A stretch of 64,000 bases of DNA from 79-D21 sp964521575. Lineage in GTDB: Bacteria > Synergistota > Synergistia > Synergistales > 79-D21. Where the stretch lies: assembly GCA_964521575.1 (NCBI GenBank), contig CAZFSR010000001.1, positions 496,001 to 560,000 on the forward strand, given 5' to 3'. This document shows, piece by piece, positions 32,972 to 40,426 of the stretch (position 1 is the first letter of the stretch; every line of letters starts with the position of its first letter). The notes beneath the pieces are model-generated. The model was not told where the DNA came from and did not search any database. It was given only the letters and a program-made list of their open reading frames with translations. The position numbers were made by a program, and so were the translations under genes.

Positions 32972-33849
32972 CCTTTTTCGGACCGGGCCGCAAGGACGAT
33001 GCCGGTGAGGATGAGCGCCCCTCCGGCCGCCTTCCAGGCCGTCAGGGTCTCCCCGAAGAAGATCCAGGCCAGCAGGGTGCTGCCGATGGGTTCGCCCAGG
33101 AGGCAGATGGCGACCGTGCTGGCCGAGAACCAGCGGAGCGCCCAGTTGTAGGACGAGTGGCCGAGAATCTGCGGGACAAGCGCCATTCCGGCGAAAGCCC
33201 ACCATGTGGGGACCGAGAAGCCCGTGAAGGGGGTTCTCGAGGCGAGAACCAGGGTCCAGAGGATGGCCCCGGCGGTTCCATAGCAGGTGGTGATGTAGGC
33301 AAGAAGCGACAGCCTGGGGCGCACCTTGCGCCCCAGCATGATGTATAGGGCGCCGGAAAAACCTCCGGCGAGGGCGAGCGCATCCCCGAAAAGGGCACGG
33401 CTGCCGATGCCGAAATCGCCTGCACCGATCAGGATTCCTCCCGCGAAACTCAGCCCGATTCCGGCGAGCGTTGCCTTTCCCGGGCGCTCGCCGGTCACGA
33501 ACGGGGTCAGGGTCCCCACCCAGAGGGGAATGGTCTCAACGAAGACGACGCTGCTGGCGACGGAAGTGTAGCCGAGCGAGGCGATCCAGGTGGCGAAATG
33601 CACCGCCAGGAGGAAACCCGCACCCAGGACGAGTTTCCAGTCTGAGCGCGAGAGCCCCGTGATCTCCCGGCTGCATTTCCACCAGGCGAAGGGGGCCAGG
33701 ATCAGTGCCGCAAGCCCGACCCGGTAGGCAGCGATCACGAGGGACGGGGCATCGGCAGCCCGGGCGAAGATCGCTCCGGTCGAGATGGCTGCAATGCCGA
33801 CGGTAAGGGCGATGACGGGGTTGATGAAGGGTTTCCCGGGTTCGGTCAT
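32968..33849 (-). CDS. EamA-family (DMT) transporter
   Basis: 293 residues with about ten hydrophobic helices arranged as two EamA repeats, each ending in a Pro/Gly-rich helix near EPIGSTLLAWIFFGETLT. Such proteins export amino acids or other metabolites from the cytosol. The substrate is not predictable from sequence. It is divergent from a second EamA gene starting 78 bases away; the pair is related only at family level. Confidence 0.83.
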   Translation of the reverse strand: MTEPGKPFINPVIALTVGIAAISTGAIFARAADAPSLVIAAYRVGLAALILAPFAWWKCSREITGLSRSDWKLVLGAGFLLAVHFATWIASLGYTSVASSVVFVETIPLWVGTLTPFVTGERPGKATLAGIGLSFAGGILIGAGDFGIGSRALFGDALALAGGFSGALYIMLGRKVRPRLSLLAYITTCYGTAGAILWTLVLASRTPFTGFSVPTWWAFAGMALVPQILGHSSYNWALRWFSASTVAICLLGEPIGSTLLAWIFFGETLTAWKAAGGALILTGIVLAARSEKG

Positions 33850-33876
33850 GATCCTAGTTTAACACGGACCTTCCCC

Positions 33877-33905
33877 TTGCCTGGACGGTTCAATGTCCCC
33901 ATAAT
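33877..33905 (+). promoter_or_regulatory. Promoter of the second EamA gene
   Basis: TTGCCT (33877-33882), a 17-base spacer and CATAAT (33900-33905). The -10 contains the first ATG of the open frame, which shows that the true start must lie downstream and supports the TTG at 33928. Confidence 0.75.
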
Positions 33906-33927
33906 GGCTCTTCGGGGGGGTGAAACC

Positions 33928-34809
33928 TTGGAAACGGGCCAAGCGAAAGCTCTTGCGAAGGGGGCCGCAGCCGCGGTTTCCTGGGGGGCGTCCTTCGTGG
34001 CCATCAAGGTCGCGCTGCGCACCCTCTCTCCCTTGTCCCTCGTCTGGCTTCGGTTCGGGCTGGGTGTCGGAGTCCTCGGGATTTTCGCCGCTTTCCGCCG
34101 CGAGAAGGACCCCCTGACAGTCCGAGAGTGGGGGCTCGTCCTCATCCTCGGGTTCCTTGGCGTCCCCTTCCACCACCTCATCCAGGGCACCGGTCTGAAA
34201 ACCGCCCAGGCGGCGACCTCGGCCTGGATCATTTCCAGCATCCCTGTCTTCATCGCCTTGCTCGGGCGCCTTTTCCTCGGCGAGAAGATGAGCCGGAGGC
34301 GATGGGCCGGCCTCGCCCTGGCGGCCTGCGGAGTCCTTCTCGTGATCTCCAGGGGAAACATGGAACGGCTGCTGGCCAGGAACCCCCAGTCATTCGGGGA
34401 CCTGCTGGTGTTCCTGAGCGCACTCAACTGGGCCGTCTTCTCGGTCCTTTCGAGGGGGTTCCTGCAGAAACACAGCGCGGCCGCCATGATGCTCAAGGTC
34501 ATGGTCTCCGGCTGGGTCATGACGACGATCCTTTTCCTGGCAGGCGGGGACTGGAACCCGATTTTTCGCCTCGATTCCCCGGGGTGGGCGGCAGTGGCCT
34601 TTCTCGGGGTTTTTTGCTCCGGGCTGGCCTACGTCTTCTGGTATGACGCGCTGAAAACGCTCCCGGCCTCGCAGGCGGGTGTGCTCATGTACCTCAACCC
34701 GGCAGCGGCGACCCTCGTGGCTGTCCTTGGCCTGGGTGAGCCGATGACGGCTTCCGTCGTTTCCGGAGCGGCCCTCATCGTCCTGGGTGTCTGGCAGGTC
34801 AACCGCTGA
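33928..34809 (+). CDS. EamA-family (DMT) transporter
   Basis: 293 residues, ten hydrophobic helices in two EamA repeats. GASFVAIKVALRTLSPLSL and LNPAAATLVAVLGLGEPMTASV are typical of the family. The TTG at 33928 is preferred: GGGGGGG is 7 bases upstream, while the ATG at 33904 lies within the -10 element. It is a metabolite exporter of unknown substrate. Its end overlaps the end of the TnpB-like gene by 11 bases on the opposite strand. Confidence 0.82.
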   Translation: METGQAKALAKGAAAAVSWGASFVAIKVALRTLSPLSLVWLRFGLGVGVLGIFAAFRREKDPLTVREWGLVLILGFLGVPFHHLIQGTGLKTAQAATSAWIISSIPVFIALLGRLFLGEKMSRRRWAGLALAACGVLLVISRGNMERLLARNPQSFGDLLVFLSALNWAVFSVLSRGFLQKHSAAAMMLKVMVSGWVMTTILFLAGGDWNPIFRLDSPGWAAVAFLGVFCSGLAYVFWYDALKTLPASQAGVLMYLNPAAATLVAVLGLGEPMTASVVSGAALIVLGVWQVNR

Positions 34810-36127
34810 GGCGGACCTTCGTCCGCACGACCGTTTCGACGAGTAAAGGCCGGGCCATGGGCGGGAGGACCTCCAGGATGTCGGGAAAGGCGTACTGGTC
34901 CCGCCGGGCGCGGATGAAACGGACCCGGGCCGGCGGCGAATCGAGGCGATAGGTGGTCCCGGGGATCACCTGGTCCGTCAGGATTTTTTCCAGGGCGTTC
35001 CTCCGGACGGCTCTCGCCTCGCTCCGGGATTGCAGGGAAAGGGCTGCTGAGAGCAGGGTGCGGATCCCTCCCCTCTCGGCTTCCAGCGCCAGGCTTTCGC
35101 CCTCGGCCTGCAGGGCTTCCTCCTCCTCGAGGCCCCACTCCACCAGGACTTTCTTCGCCCTTCCGGAGATCACGAACCCCCTCTGGCGCGCGTTTTCCGC
35201 CAAGTCGCGCCGGCGTTTCAGGTACCGGCGCAGGCGTTTCACGTTGAGCCCCGGGATCTCCTCCGTCGAAAGTTCGGTGCCGGTTTCGCCCTCGTCGAGT
35301 TCCCGGCCGGGGTGGATGAGGCCGGCCAGGCTTTCTTCCAGGCGTCCCCGCAGCGCGGCGTCCCGCTGCTCTTCGACGGCGAGGCGCGCCAGTTCGGCCA
35401 CCCGGTCGTCGATCTCCTCCGGCGTGAGGGACGGCGGGAGGGCGGGGGGGGGAGCTTCTTTCCCACGGTTGCCGACCTCGATGAATTCGACGTCCGGATG
35501 TTCCCATTGCCGACCCTTGAGGATGGGCTCCGCGAAGGAGTCGCCGAAGACCAGCCGGCCGATGTTGATGGCGGCGTTGATGTCCCGGTGGATCGCCGCT
35601 CCGGTGGTGCTGAAATATTCCTTACGGGTCAGCCTTCCCGAGCCTTTTTCCCTTCTATGCCCGCCCTTTCCCGCCACTGGCTCCATCCCGAGAGCGTCGA
35701 TCCGGCTGGTGTTCGTCTCGTCCACGAGGTGAACGTCGATCCTTGCCAGGGCGCAGCGGAAGCGCAGGGTTCCCAGGAGATGAAGGCTCAGGTTCAGGAG
35801 GGGGTTGTCCCGAAGGGCCCTGGGGCGGATGGAGAAGGGGTTCCGGATGGACCGGGTGCCGACGGCGATGGACCCGACCTGCCATTCGAGGCACTTCCTG
35901 AGGACCAGGTCGCAGGTGGCGTCCACGCACGCAGCGATGCGCCCGACTTCGGAGTGGAATTTTTCCGGCTCCGACTGCATCGACCGCCGGGCCCGGTCGA
36001 TCGCCGCACGGTCGAGAGGGTTCTTCACGAGGACCGCGCGGGACAGGGGTGCGTTCGAGATCATCGCGAAAAGGTACGTGTCCCCGATGTCGATGGCCAG
36101 TGCTCTTTCCCTCGGATTCGCTTCCAC
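34799..36127 (-). CDS. TnpB-like RuvC-domain protein lacking the N-terminal half, with a new C-terminal domain
   Basis: 442 residues. The first about 215 match the RuvC half of IS605/IS1341-type TnpB. ALAIDIGDTYLFAMIS is RuvC-I (Asp13). The segment VHLVDETNTSRIDALGMEPV corresponds to the EESYTSKxSxLD motif of the TnpB group that lacks zinc cysteines and has its glutamate moved there (Glu137). HRDINAAINIGRLVFGDSF is RuvC-III (Asp182). So the three catalytic acids are present. The usual N-terminal about 170-200 residues (WED and REC domains) are absent; the family motif begins at residue 9. Residues about 225-442 are a charged, mostly helical region (REL, KRLRRYLKRRRDLAENARQ, RARRDQYAFPDILEVLPP) that I do not recognise. 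GTG at 36127 is preferred (GGGGAGG 8 bases upstream); ATG at 36133 is possible. There is no TnpA, and base composition matches its neighbours, suggesting a domesticated gene. Confidence 0.62.
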   Translation of the reverse strand: MEANPRERALAIDIGDTYLFAMISNAPLSRAVLVKNPLDRAAIDRARRSMQSEPEKFHSEVGRIAACVDATCDLVLRKCLEWQVGSIAVGTRSIRNPFSIRPRALRDNPLLNLSLHLLGTLRFRCALARIDVHLVDETNTSRIDALGMEPVAGKGGHRREKGSGRLTRKEYFSTTGAAIHRDINAAINIGRLVFGDSFAEPILKGRQWEHPDVEFIEVGNRGKEAPPPALPPSLTPEEIDDRVAELARLAVEEQRDAALRGRLEESLAGLIHPGRELDEGETGTELSTEEIPGLNVKRLRRYLKRRRDLAENARQRGFVISGRAKKVLVEWGLEEEEALQAEGESLALEAERGGIRTLLSAALSLQSRSEARAVRRNALEKILTDQVIPGTTYRLDSPPARVRFIRARRDQYAFPDILEVLPPMARPLLVETVVRTKVRLSG

Positions 36128-36133
36128 TGTCAT

Positions 36134-36281
36134 CGCCTCCCCTTGAAACGGAAAAGGCGGCAGGGAGAAGAACTCCCTGCCGCCTCGAGAGCGGACGTTC
36201 CTTTCGGTTGGCTTGTCGTCGAAAACCGGCTGCATCCGGGTTCCTGCATTGATTTTCCCCCCGCGGCCTGGTATCGCTACA
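36134..36281 (-). promoter_or_regulatory. Structured 5' leader of the TnpB-like gene
   Basis: From the predicted transcript start (about 36281) to the start codon there are about 150 bases. They contain a possible stem CGGUU / AACCG around 36200-36228 and then the terminator hairpin at 36152-36184 just before the AAGGGGAGG ribosome binding site. A leader ending in a terminator next to the RBS is the layout of a transcription attenuator or riboswitch, or of a small RNA made from this promoter. I did not recognise a known riboswitch class. Confidence 0.5.
36152..36184 (-). terminator. Perfect 12-bp hairpin plus TTTT before the TnpB-like gene
   Basis: On the minus strand GGCGGCAGGGAG, loop TTCTT, CTCCCTGCCGCC, then TTTTCC. 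The stem is perfect. It lies 200 bases after the ClC gene but also downstream of a good promoter at 36288-36316, so it would stop transcripts from both unless antagonised. Confidence 0.82.
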
Positions 36282-36287
36282 ACCATC

Positions 36288-36316
36288 ATTTTAGGGTATC
36301 GTGAGGTTAAAGGCAA
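36288..36316 (-). promoter_or_regulatory. Promoter of the TnpB-like gene
   Basis: On the minus strand TTGCCT (36311-36316), a 17-base spacer and TAAAAT (36288-36293). It is located between the ClC stop and the leader. The transcript start is expected near 36281. Confidence 0.75.
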
Positions 36317-36354
36317 GGCCGTTTAGCACTTGAAACTGAAATGAAACGAAGATG

Positions 36355-37752
36355 TCAGGGTTTCAGGCCCCGACGCCCGGAGAGGGCCCGGTCGATTTCA
36401 CGGATCGCTGCCCGGAGGCGGGGCCGCAAAAAACGCCAGGCCTTGGAGAGAAGGAGGCCGGATAGGCGAGGCTTTGACCGGGTCGAATCGATGCGGGCGG
36501 GTCCTTCCAGGAGTATGGCCTTCGATTTCGAATGGGCCAGGATCTGGCTGGGGTAAACACTCCGGTGCCCCGAGATGAGAAAGGCAACCACGCAGCTGAC
36601 GGCGGCCAGCGGCGCCGCCTTTGCCCCGAAGAGCTCGATGCCCATGATCATGGCGGCGATGGGGGTGTTGGCCGCTGCAGCCAGAACCGCCACCAGCCCG
36701 ATACCCGAAAAGAGGGCCCTGTCCAGGCCGAAAAGGGTGGCGAAAAGCGATCCGGAAGCGGCGCCGACGAAGAAGGTGGGGGTGACGATGCCGCCGCTCC
36801 CGCCGCAGTTCAGGGTGACGGAGGTCAAAAGCGACTTGATCCAGAATGCGGCCCTGGGTAGGGGTTCCCCCGCCAGGGCCGCATTGATCGTGTCGGTCCC
36901 GAGGCCAAGGTAGCGGTTTCCCGCCGCAGCGGTCACCGCCAGGAGGACGAGGCCTCCGGCCAGAGGCTTTAAACAGGACGGCAGCGGCCATTTCCGGGAA
37001 AGGCGTTCCCCGAACTTGAGCGTCTCGATGTGCACGAGCGAGACCAGGCCGAAGAAGACGCCGGCAGCGACCGTCCAGGCGAGCATGTGTCCCGAGGTGC
37101 CGGGGATGAGGAACTGCGGCTGTGTTGCATGGATGACGCCGAAGCGCATGGACACAAGATGGGCCGTGATGCCGCTCACGAGGGAAGGCAGGAGGATATC
37201 GGTGAGCATTTGTCCGACGTAGAGGACCTCCACCCCGAAGAGCGCCCCCGCGACGGGGGTTCCGAAAACCGCGGCAAACCCCGCGGAGATGCCGCAGATG
37301 ACGAGTTTTTTGCGATCAAGGTCCTCGAATCGGAAAAGGGAGGCCATGGAGGACATGAGCCCGGCGCCAATCTGCGCGCAGGGGCCTTCCTTACCGGCGG
37401 ATCCGCCGGCAGCGAGGGTGATGACTGTCGCGACAAGCTTGACGGGGACGACCCGGAGGGCGATCCGCCCCTGGTGCTGGTGGATCGCCTCGATGACCTT
37501 CTCGGTCCCATGCCCGGAGGCGTCCGGGGCCAGTAACCTGACGATTGAGGCGCTGGCCAGAAGGCCGAGGGGCAGGAGGGCAAGCCGCCAGGAAGGGAGG
37601 GCTTGGATAAAAGCGATGCCCCATTCCAGGCTTAGGAGGAAAAAAGAGGCCGCGGTCCCGACCACTGCGCCTGCGAGGGTGGAAAGCAGGAGCCACTTGG
37701 CAAGGCTGTAGGAGAGGACGGCAAGTTCCTTTATTTCGTGGTCGTCGGCCAT
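36355..37752 (-). CDS. ClC-family chloride channel / transporter
   Basis: 465 residues with about ten to twelve hydrophobic helices. GGSAGKEGPCAQIGAGL is the GKEGP selectivity motif with the gating glutamate; GFAAVFGTPVAGALFGVEVL and CGGSGGIVTPTFFVGAASGSL are the other filter-region motifs. The first motif is SGHGTEKVIEA rather than GSGIP. It could be a Cl-/H+ antiporter; ion selectivity is uncertain. There are no C-terminal CBS domains. It has its own promoter at 37824-37852. Confidence 0.9.
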   Translation of the reverse strand: MADDHEIKELAVLSYSLAKWLLLSTLAGAVVGTAASFFLLSLEWGIAFIQALPSWRLALLPLGLLASASIVRLLAPDASGHGTEKVIEAIHQHQGRIALRVVPVKLVATVITLAAGGSAGKEGPCAQIGAGLMSSMASLFRFEDLDRKKLVICGISAGFAAVFGTPVAGALFGVEVLYVGQMLTDILLPSLVSGITAHLVSMRFGVIHATQPQFLIPGTSGHMLAWTVAAGVFFGLVSLVHIETLKFGERLSRKWPLPSCLKPLAGGLVLLAVTAAAGNRYLGLGTDTINAALAGEPLPRAAFWIKSLLTSVTLNCGGSGGIVTPTFFVGAASGSLFATLFGLDRALFSGIGLVAVLAAAANTPIAAMIMGIELFGAKAAPLAAVSCVVAFLISGHRSVYPSQILAHSKSKAILLEGPARIDSTRSKPRLSGLLLSKAWRFLRPRLRAAIREIDRALSGRRGLKP

Positions 37753-37823
37753 TCGGTTCTGTCACCTCGGCGGGGCGGGTGCGCTAAAGCGGCTTCAGCC
37801 GAAAGCCTGCCGATAGCCGCTTC

Positions 37824-37852
37824 ATCCTAAGCAGGGGGGCGGGCCCTGTCAA
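37824..37852 (-). promoter_or_regulatory. Promoter of the ClC gene
   Basis: On the minus strand TTGACA (37847-37852), a 17-base spacer and TAGGAT (37824-37829), facing the ClC gene 70 bases away. It lies in the gap after the selenium cluster. Confidence 0.8.
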
Positions 37853-37886
37853 TGCCAAAGGCCACGGGTTCCCCGGCCCAGCCGGT

Positions 37887-39068
37887 TCAGGAGCGGCGCG
37901 TTTCGCGAATTAACGTGGAAAGGGCCTCCAGGCAGAGGTCGATCTCCTCTTCGGTGTTGAAGAAACCGGGGGAGATCCGCAAGGCTCCCTGCGGGAAAGA
38001 TCCCAGGGTCTTGTGGGCGGCGGGGGAGCAGTGCAGGCCGGGCCGGGTCTCGATGCCCCAGCGGTCGGCCAGTTCCAGGGCTGCCCGCCCGTTGTCCAGG
38101 TTTTCGAGGTTGAAAGCAAAAACCGGGAGGCGGCCTTCCATCGTCCGTCGCCCGTAGATCGTGAGCCAGGGTATTCCAAGAAGACCGGCGAGCAGCCTCT
38201 CCCCCAGTTCGTCCTCTCTCCGGCGAACGGTTTCCATCCCGGTTTCCTCCAGCCAGTCGAGCGAAGCCAAAAGACCCGCCAGGCCAGGCAGGTTCGGTGT
38301 CCCGGCCTCGAACTTGTCGGGCAGGACCGCGGGTTGGACCTCTTCGTGGGAAAAACTCCCGGTTCCTCCTTCAATTAAGGGACGGCAGAAGTTGGCGAAA
38401 TCGTCCCGCCAGAGGATACCGCCGGTTCCCTGGGGTCCCAGGAGCGCCTTGTGCCCCGTGAAGCAGCAGGCGGCCAGTTTCCAGCCCGTCGCGTCGATCG
38501 GGAGCACCCCGGCCGTCTGGGCCGTGTCCAGGACGAGGGGGACCCCTGCCGAATCGCAAAGCGGCGCAAGCCGGTCCAGGTCCTGCACCGTTCCGCAGAC
38601 GTTGCTGGCATGGCTCAGCACGACGAGGTCGAGCCCCTTTTCCAATTCCGCGGCCAGGGTTTCGGGTTCGAGGATGCCTTCCGTCGTGCACGGCATGACA
38701 GTGATCGACACTCCATCGCTTTCCAGGCGCCGGAGGGGGCGCATGACGGCGTTGTGTTCCATCGAGGACGTGGCTGCCCGCATCCCTGGCCGGAGAAAGC
38801 CCTTCAGGACGACGTTGAGCGCCTCGGTCACGTTGGCCGTGAAGGTGACGTTTCTCGGGTCGGCATCGGGACCGCCGAAAAGGGCGGCGATTTTCAAGCG
38901 GCAGGTCGTCACCATGTCGAGGGTTCCCAGGTCCCGCTGTGAAGCCGAACCGCGGGCGAGGTTGGCCCCCCGGCCCTCGAGGAAGGCCGCCATGGCCGCT
39001 GCCACGCATTTCGGCTTCGGCCACGTGGTGGCCGCGTTGTTCAGGTAATGCGAGCTTTCACGTTCCAT
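37887..39068 (-). CDS. Cysteine desulfurase-like class V aminotransferase of the selenium cluster
   Basis: 393 residues. The PLP lysine is in CFTGHKALLGPQGTGG; LSHASNVCGTVQDL and VLDTAQTAGVLPID contain the usual His and Asp. RPGLHCSPAAHKTLG has the mobile cysteine. This matches the SufS/CsdA-like family often found beside selD, where it would release selenium from selenocysteine (or sulfur from cysteine) for selenophosphate synthesis. ATG at 39068 follows AAAGGAGGA; the longer open frame upstream overlaps selD as a shadow. It is the last gene of the leftward yedE-tusA-selD unit. Confidence 0.85.
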   Translation of the reverse strand: MERESSHYLNNAATTWPKPKCVAAAMAAFLEGRGANLARGSASQRDLGTLDMVTTCRLKIAALFGGPDADPRNVTFTANVTEALNVVLKGFLRPGMRAATSSMEHNAVMRPLRRLESDGVSITVMPCTTEGILEPETLAAELEKGLDLVVLSHASNVCGTVQDLDRLAPLCDSAGVPLVLDTAQTAGVLPIDATGWKLAACCFTGHKALLGPQGTGGILWRDDFANFCRPLIEGGTGSFSHEEVQPAVLPDKFEAGTPNLPGLAGLLASLDWLEETGMETVRRREDELGERLLAGLLGIPWLTIYGRRTMEGRLPVFAFNLENLDNGRAALELADRWGIETRPGLHCSPAAHKTLGSFPQGALRISPGFFNTEEEIDLCLEALSTLIRETRRS

Positions 39069-39094
39069 ATGCTCCTCCTTTCGGAAGGCCGGTT

Positions 39095-40129
39095 TCAGAA
39101 ACGGATTCTTCCCGTGCCGTCCCGGAATCGGCCGATCACCCGGCTTTCCGGGGCGCATCCGCTTTGGCAGAGATCCAGCAAGGCGCGCGCCGGTTCGGGG
39201 TCGACGGCCAGCAGCAGTCCTCCGGAGGTCTGGGGATCGAACAGCAGGTCCTGGAGTTTCAGGGGCAGCTTTTCCAAGCCTTCGGTCCTGGGGGAGTAAA
39301 GCTCCCGGTTCCGGTAGGTTCCGGCCGGGATCAACCCCATGTCGGCCAACTCGATGACTCCCGGGAAGGCGGGAAGGGCCCCCGGTTCGAGGAAGCAATC
39401 CACGTTTCCCGCGGAAAGCATGTCGAGCAAATGGCCCGCAAGGCCGAACCCCGTGACGTCGGTGCAGGCATGCACGGCGAGGTGAAGGCGGTCATCCAGG
39501 TGCAGTGGAAGATCGTTGAGCCGGGCCATGGAATCGAACACCGGTTTCGTGTTTAGCATTTCCGCCATTTCCGCCTTGACCGCCGTCGTGCAGAGGCCGG
39601 TCCCCAGAGGTTTCGTCAGGATCAGGACGTCTCCGGGGCGGGCTCCGGACACGCGCCAGATCCTGTCTCGCGAGACTTCCCCGAAAACGGCTAGGCCGTA
39701 TTTCGGTTCCTCGTCCTCGACGCTGTGCCCGCCCGCCAGGACGGCTCCCGCCTCGATCACCTTCGACTGTCCGCCCTTGAGGACGGACTCCAAAAGCTCC
39801 AGGGGTTCGCAGTGGACAGGGAAGCCCACGATATTGAGGGCAACCAAAGGCCTCCCTCCCATGGCGAAGACGTCGCTCAGGGAGTTGGCTGCGGCGATTT
39901 GCCCCCAGAGTTCCGGGTCGTCCACGATGGGGGTGATGAAGTCCAGCGTCAGGATCCCGACGCGCTTTTCGTCGATGGCCCACATCGCGGCATCTTCCCC
40001 GTGGTCCCAGCCTGTCAGGAGGCGCCCCCCGGGGTCGGGTTTCAAGGATTTAAGCAGTCTTTCCAGGTCCGCCGGACCGATCTTGGCCGCTCAGCCGCTG
40101 GTCCGGGCCATTTCCGTCAGCCTTCTCAC
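39095..40129 (-). CDS. selD: Selenide, water dikinase (selenophosphate synthetase), itself a selenoprotein
   Basis: 344 residues, making selenophosphate from selenide and ATP. The annotated-looking frame begins only at the TTG/Lys near 40045, but the family N-terminus is found upstream across an in-frame TGA (40091-40093): VRRLTEMARTSG, then UGA, then AAKIGPADLERLL. This aligns exactly with the catalytic GCAAK motif of SelD, with selenocysteine in place of Cys and the essential lysine three residues later. GTG at 40129 has GGAGG about 9 bases upstream. Further motifs are TLDFITPIVDDP, LNIVGFP, AGGHSVEDEEPKYG and TDVTGFGLAGHL. A SECIS-like hairpin follows the UGA. The gene lies between a TusA-like gene and the desulfurase. 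Confidence 0.93.
40063..40086 (-). promoter_or_regulatory. Bacterial SECIS-like hairpin in selD
   Basis: Just after the UGA, on the minus strand: CCA (outer), a 5-base bulge AGATC, stem GGTCC, loop GGC, stem GGACC, TGG (outer). The apical loop begins 17 bases after the UGA, within the distance used by bacterial SECIS elements, with a bulged U below the upper stem and G residues in the loop. This supports selenocysteine insertion by SelB. Confidence 0.75.
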
Positions 40130-40190
40130 GGAGGATCGCCTCCTTCCTTTTCCTGCTTTTTTCCGGTCTGTTGTTCTTGCTTTGCAGACG

Positions 40191-40412
40191 CTACTTCTCC
40201 AGGGTGAGCCTGAAGCCCCCCTGCCCGGTTTCTTCCCAGGTCCCCTTCCAGTTCATGCGGCTTGCCAGCCGCAGCACGTTCTCCCTCGAGGTGACCGTGT
40301 CGACCAGCACTTCGACCGTTCCCTGCCCCGCGGACTCCAGGGCGGCCTTCGTTTCCAGGACGGGCTGGGGGCAGGAAAGCCCCCGTGCGTCCACGAGTAT
40401 CTTACCAGTCAT
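40191..40412 (-). CDS. TusA/SirA-like sulfurtransferase (YedF-type, short)
   Basis: 73 residues. DARGLSCPQPVLETKAAL is the TusA signature with the CPxP cysteine. The ending lacks the C-terminal DsrE-like domain found in typical YedF proteins of selenium clusters (about 195 residues), so this is a single-domain form. It probably carries sulfur or selenium as a persulfide/perselenide from the YedE transporter to SelD. ATG at 40412 lies 15 bases after yedE. Confidence 0.85.
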   Translation of the reverse strand: MTGKILVDARGLSCPQPVLETKAALESAGQGTVEVLVDTVTSRENVLRLASRMNWKGTWEETGQGGFRLTLEK

Positions 40413-40426
40413 GACCGGATCCCTCC

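Noticed and set aside
36134..36281. Fluoride riboswitch or another known riboswitch in the leaders of the ClC or TnpB-like gene
   Set aside because: I compared remembered consensus motifs for fluoride, molybdenum cofactor, ZTP and SAM and found no fit.
36134..36316. Longer start for the TnpB-like protein (ATG at 36314-36316 or 36232)
   Set aside because: The first lies in the -35 element of the promoter, and both would translate the terminator hairpin; a strong RBS stands directly before 36127.
37787..37822. AAGCGGCT/AGCCGCTT inverted repeat as a terminator of the selenium cluster
   Set aside because: There is no T-tract after it, the loop is 20 bases, and one arm lies at the ClC transcript start; evidence is too weak.
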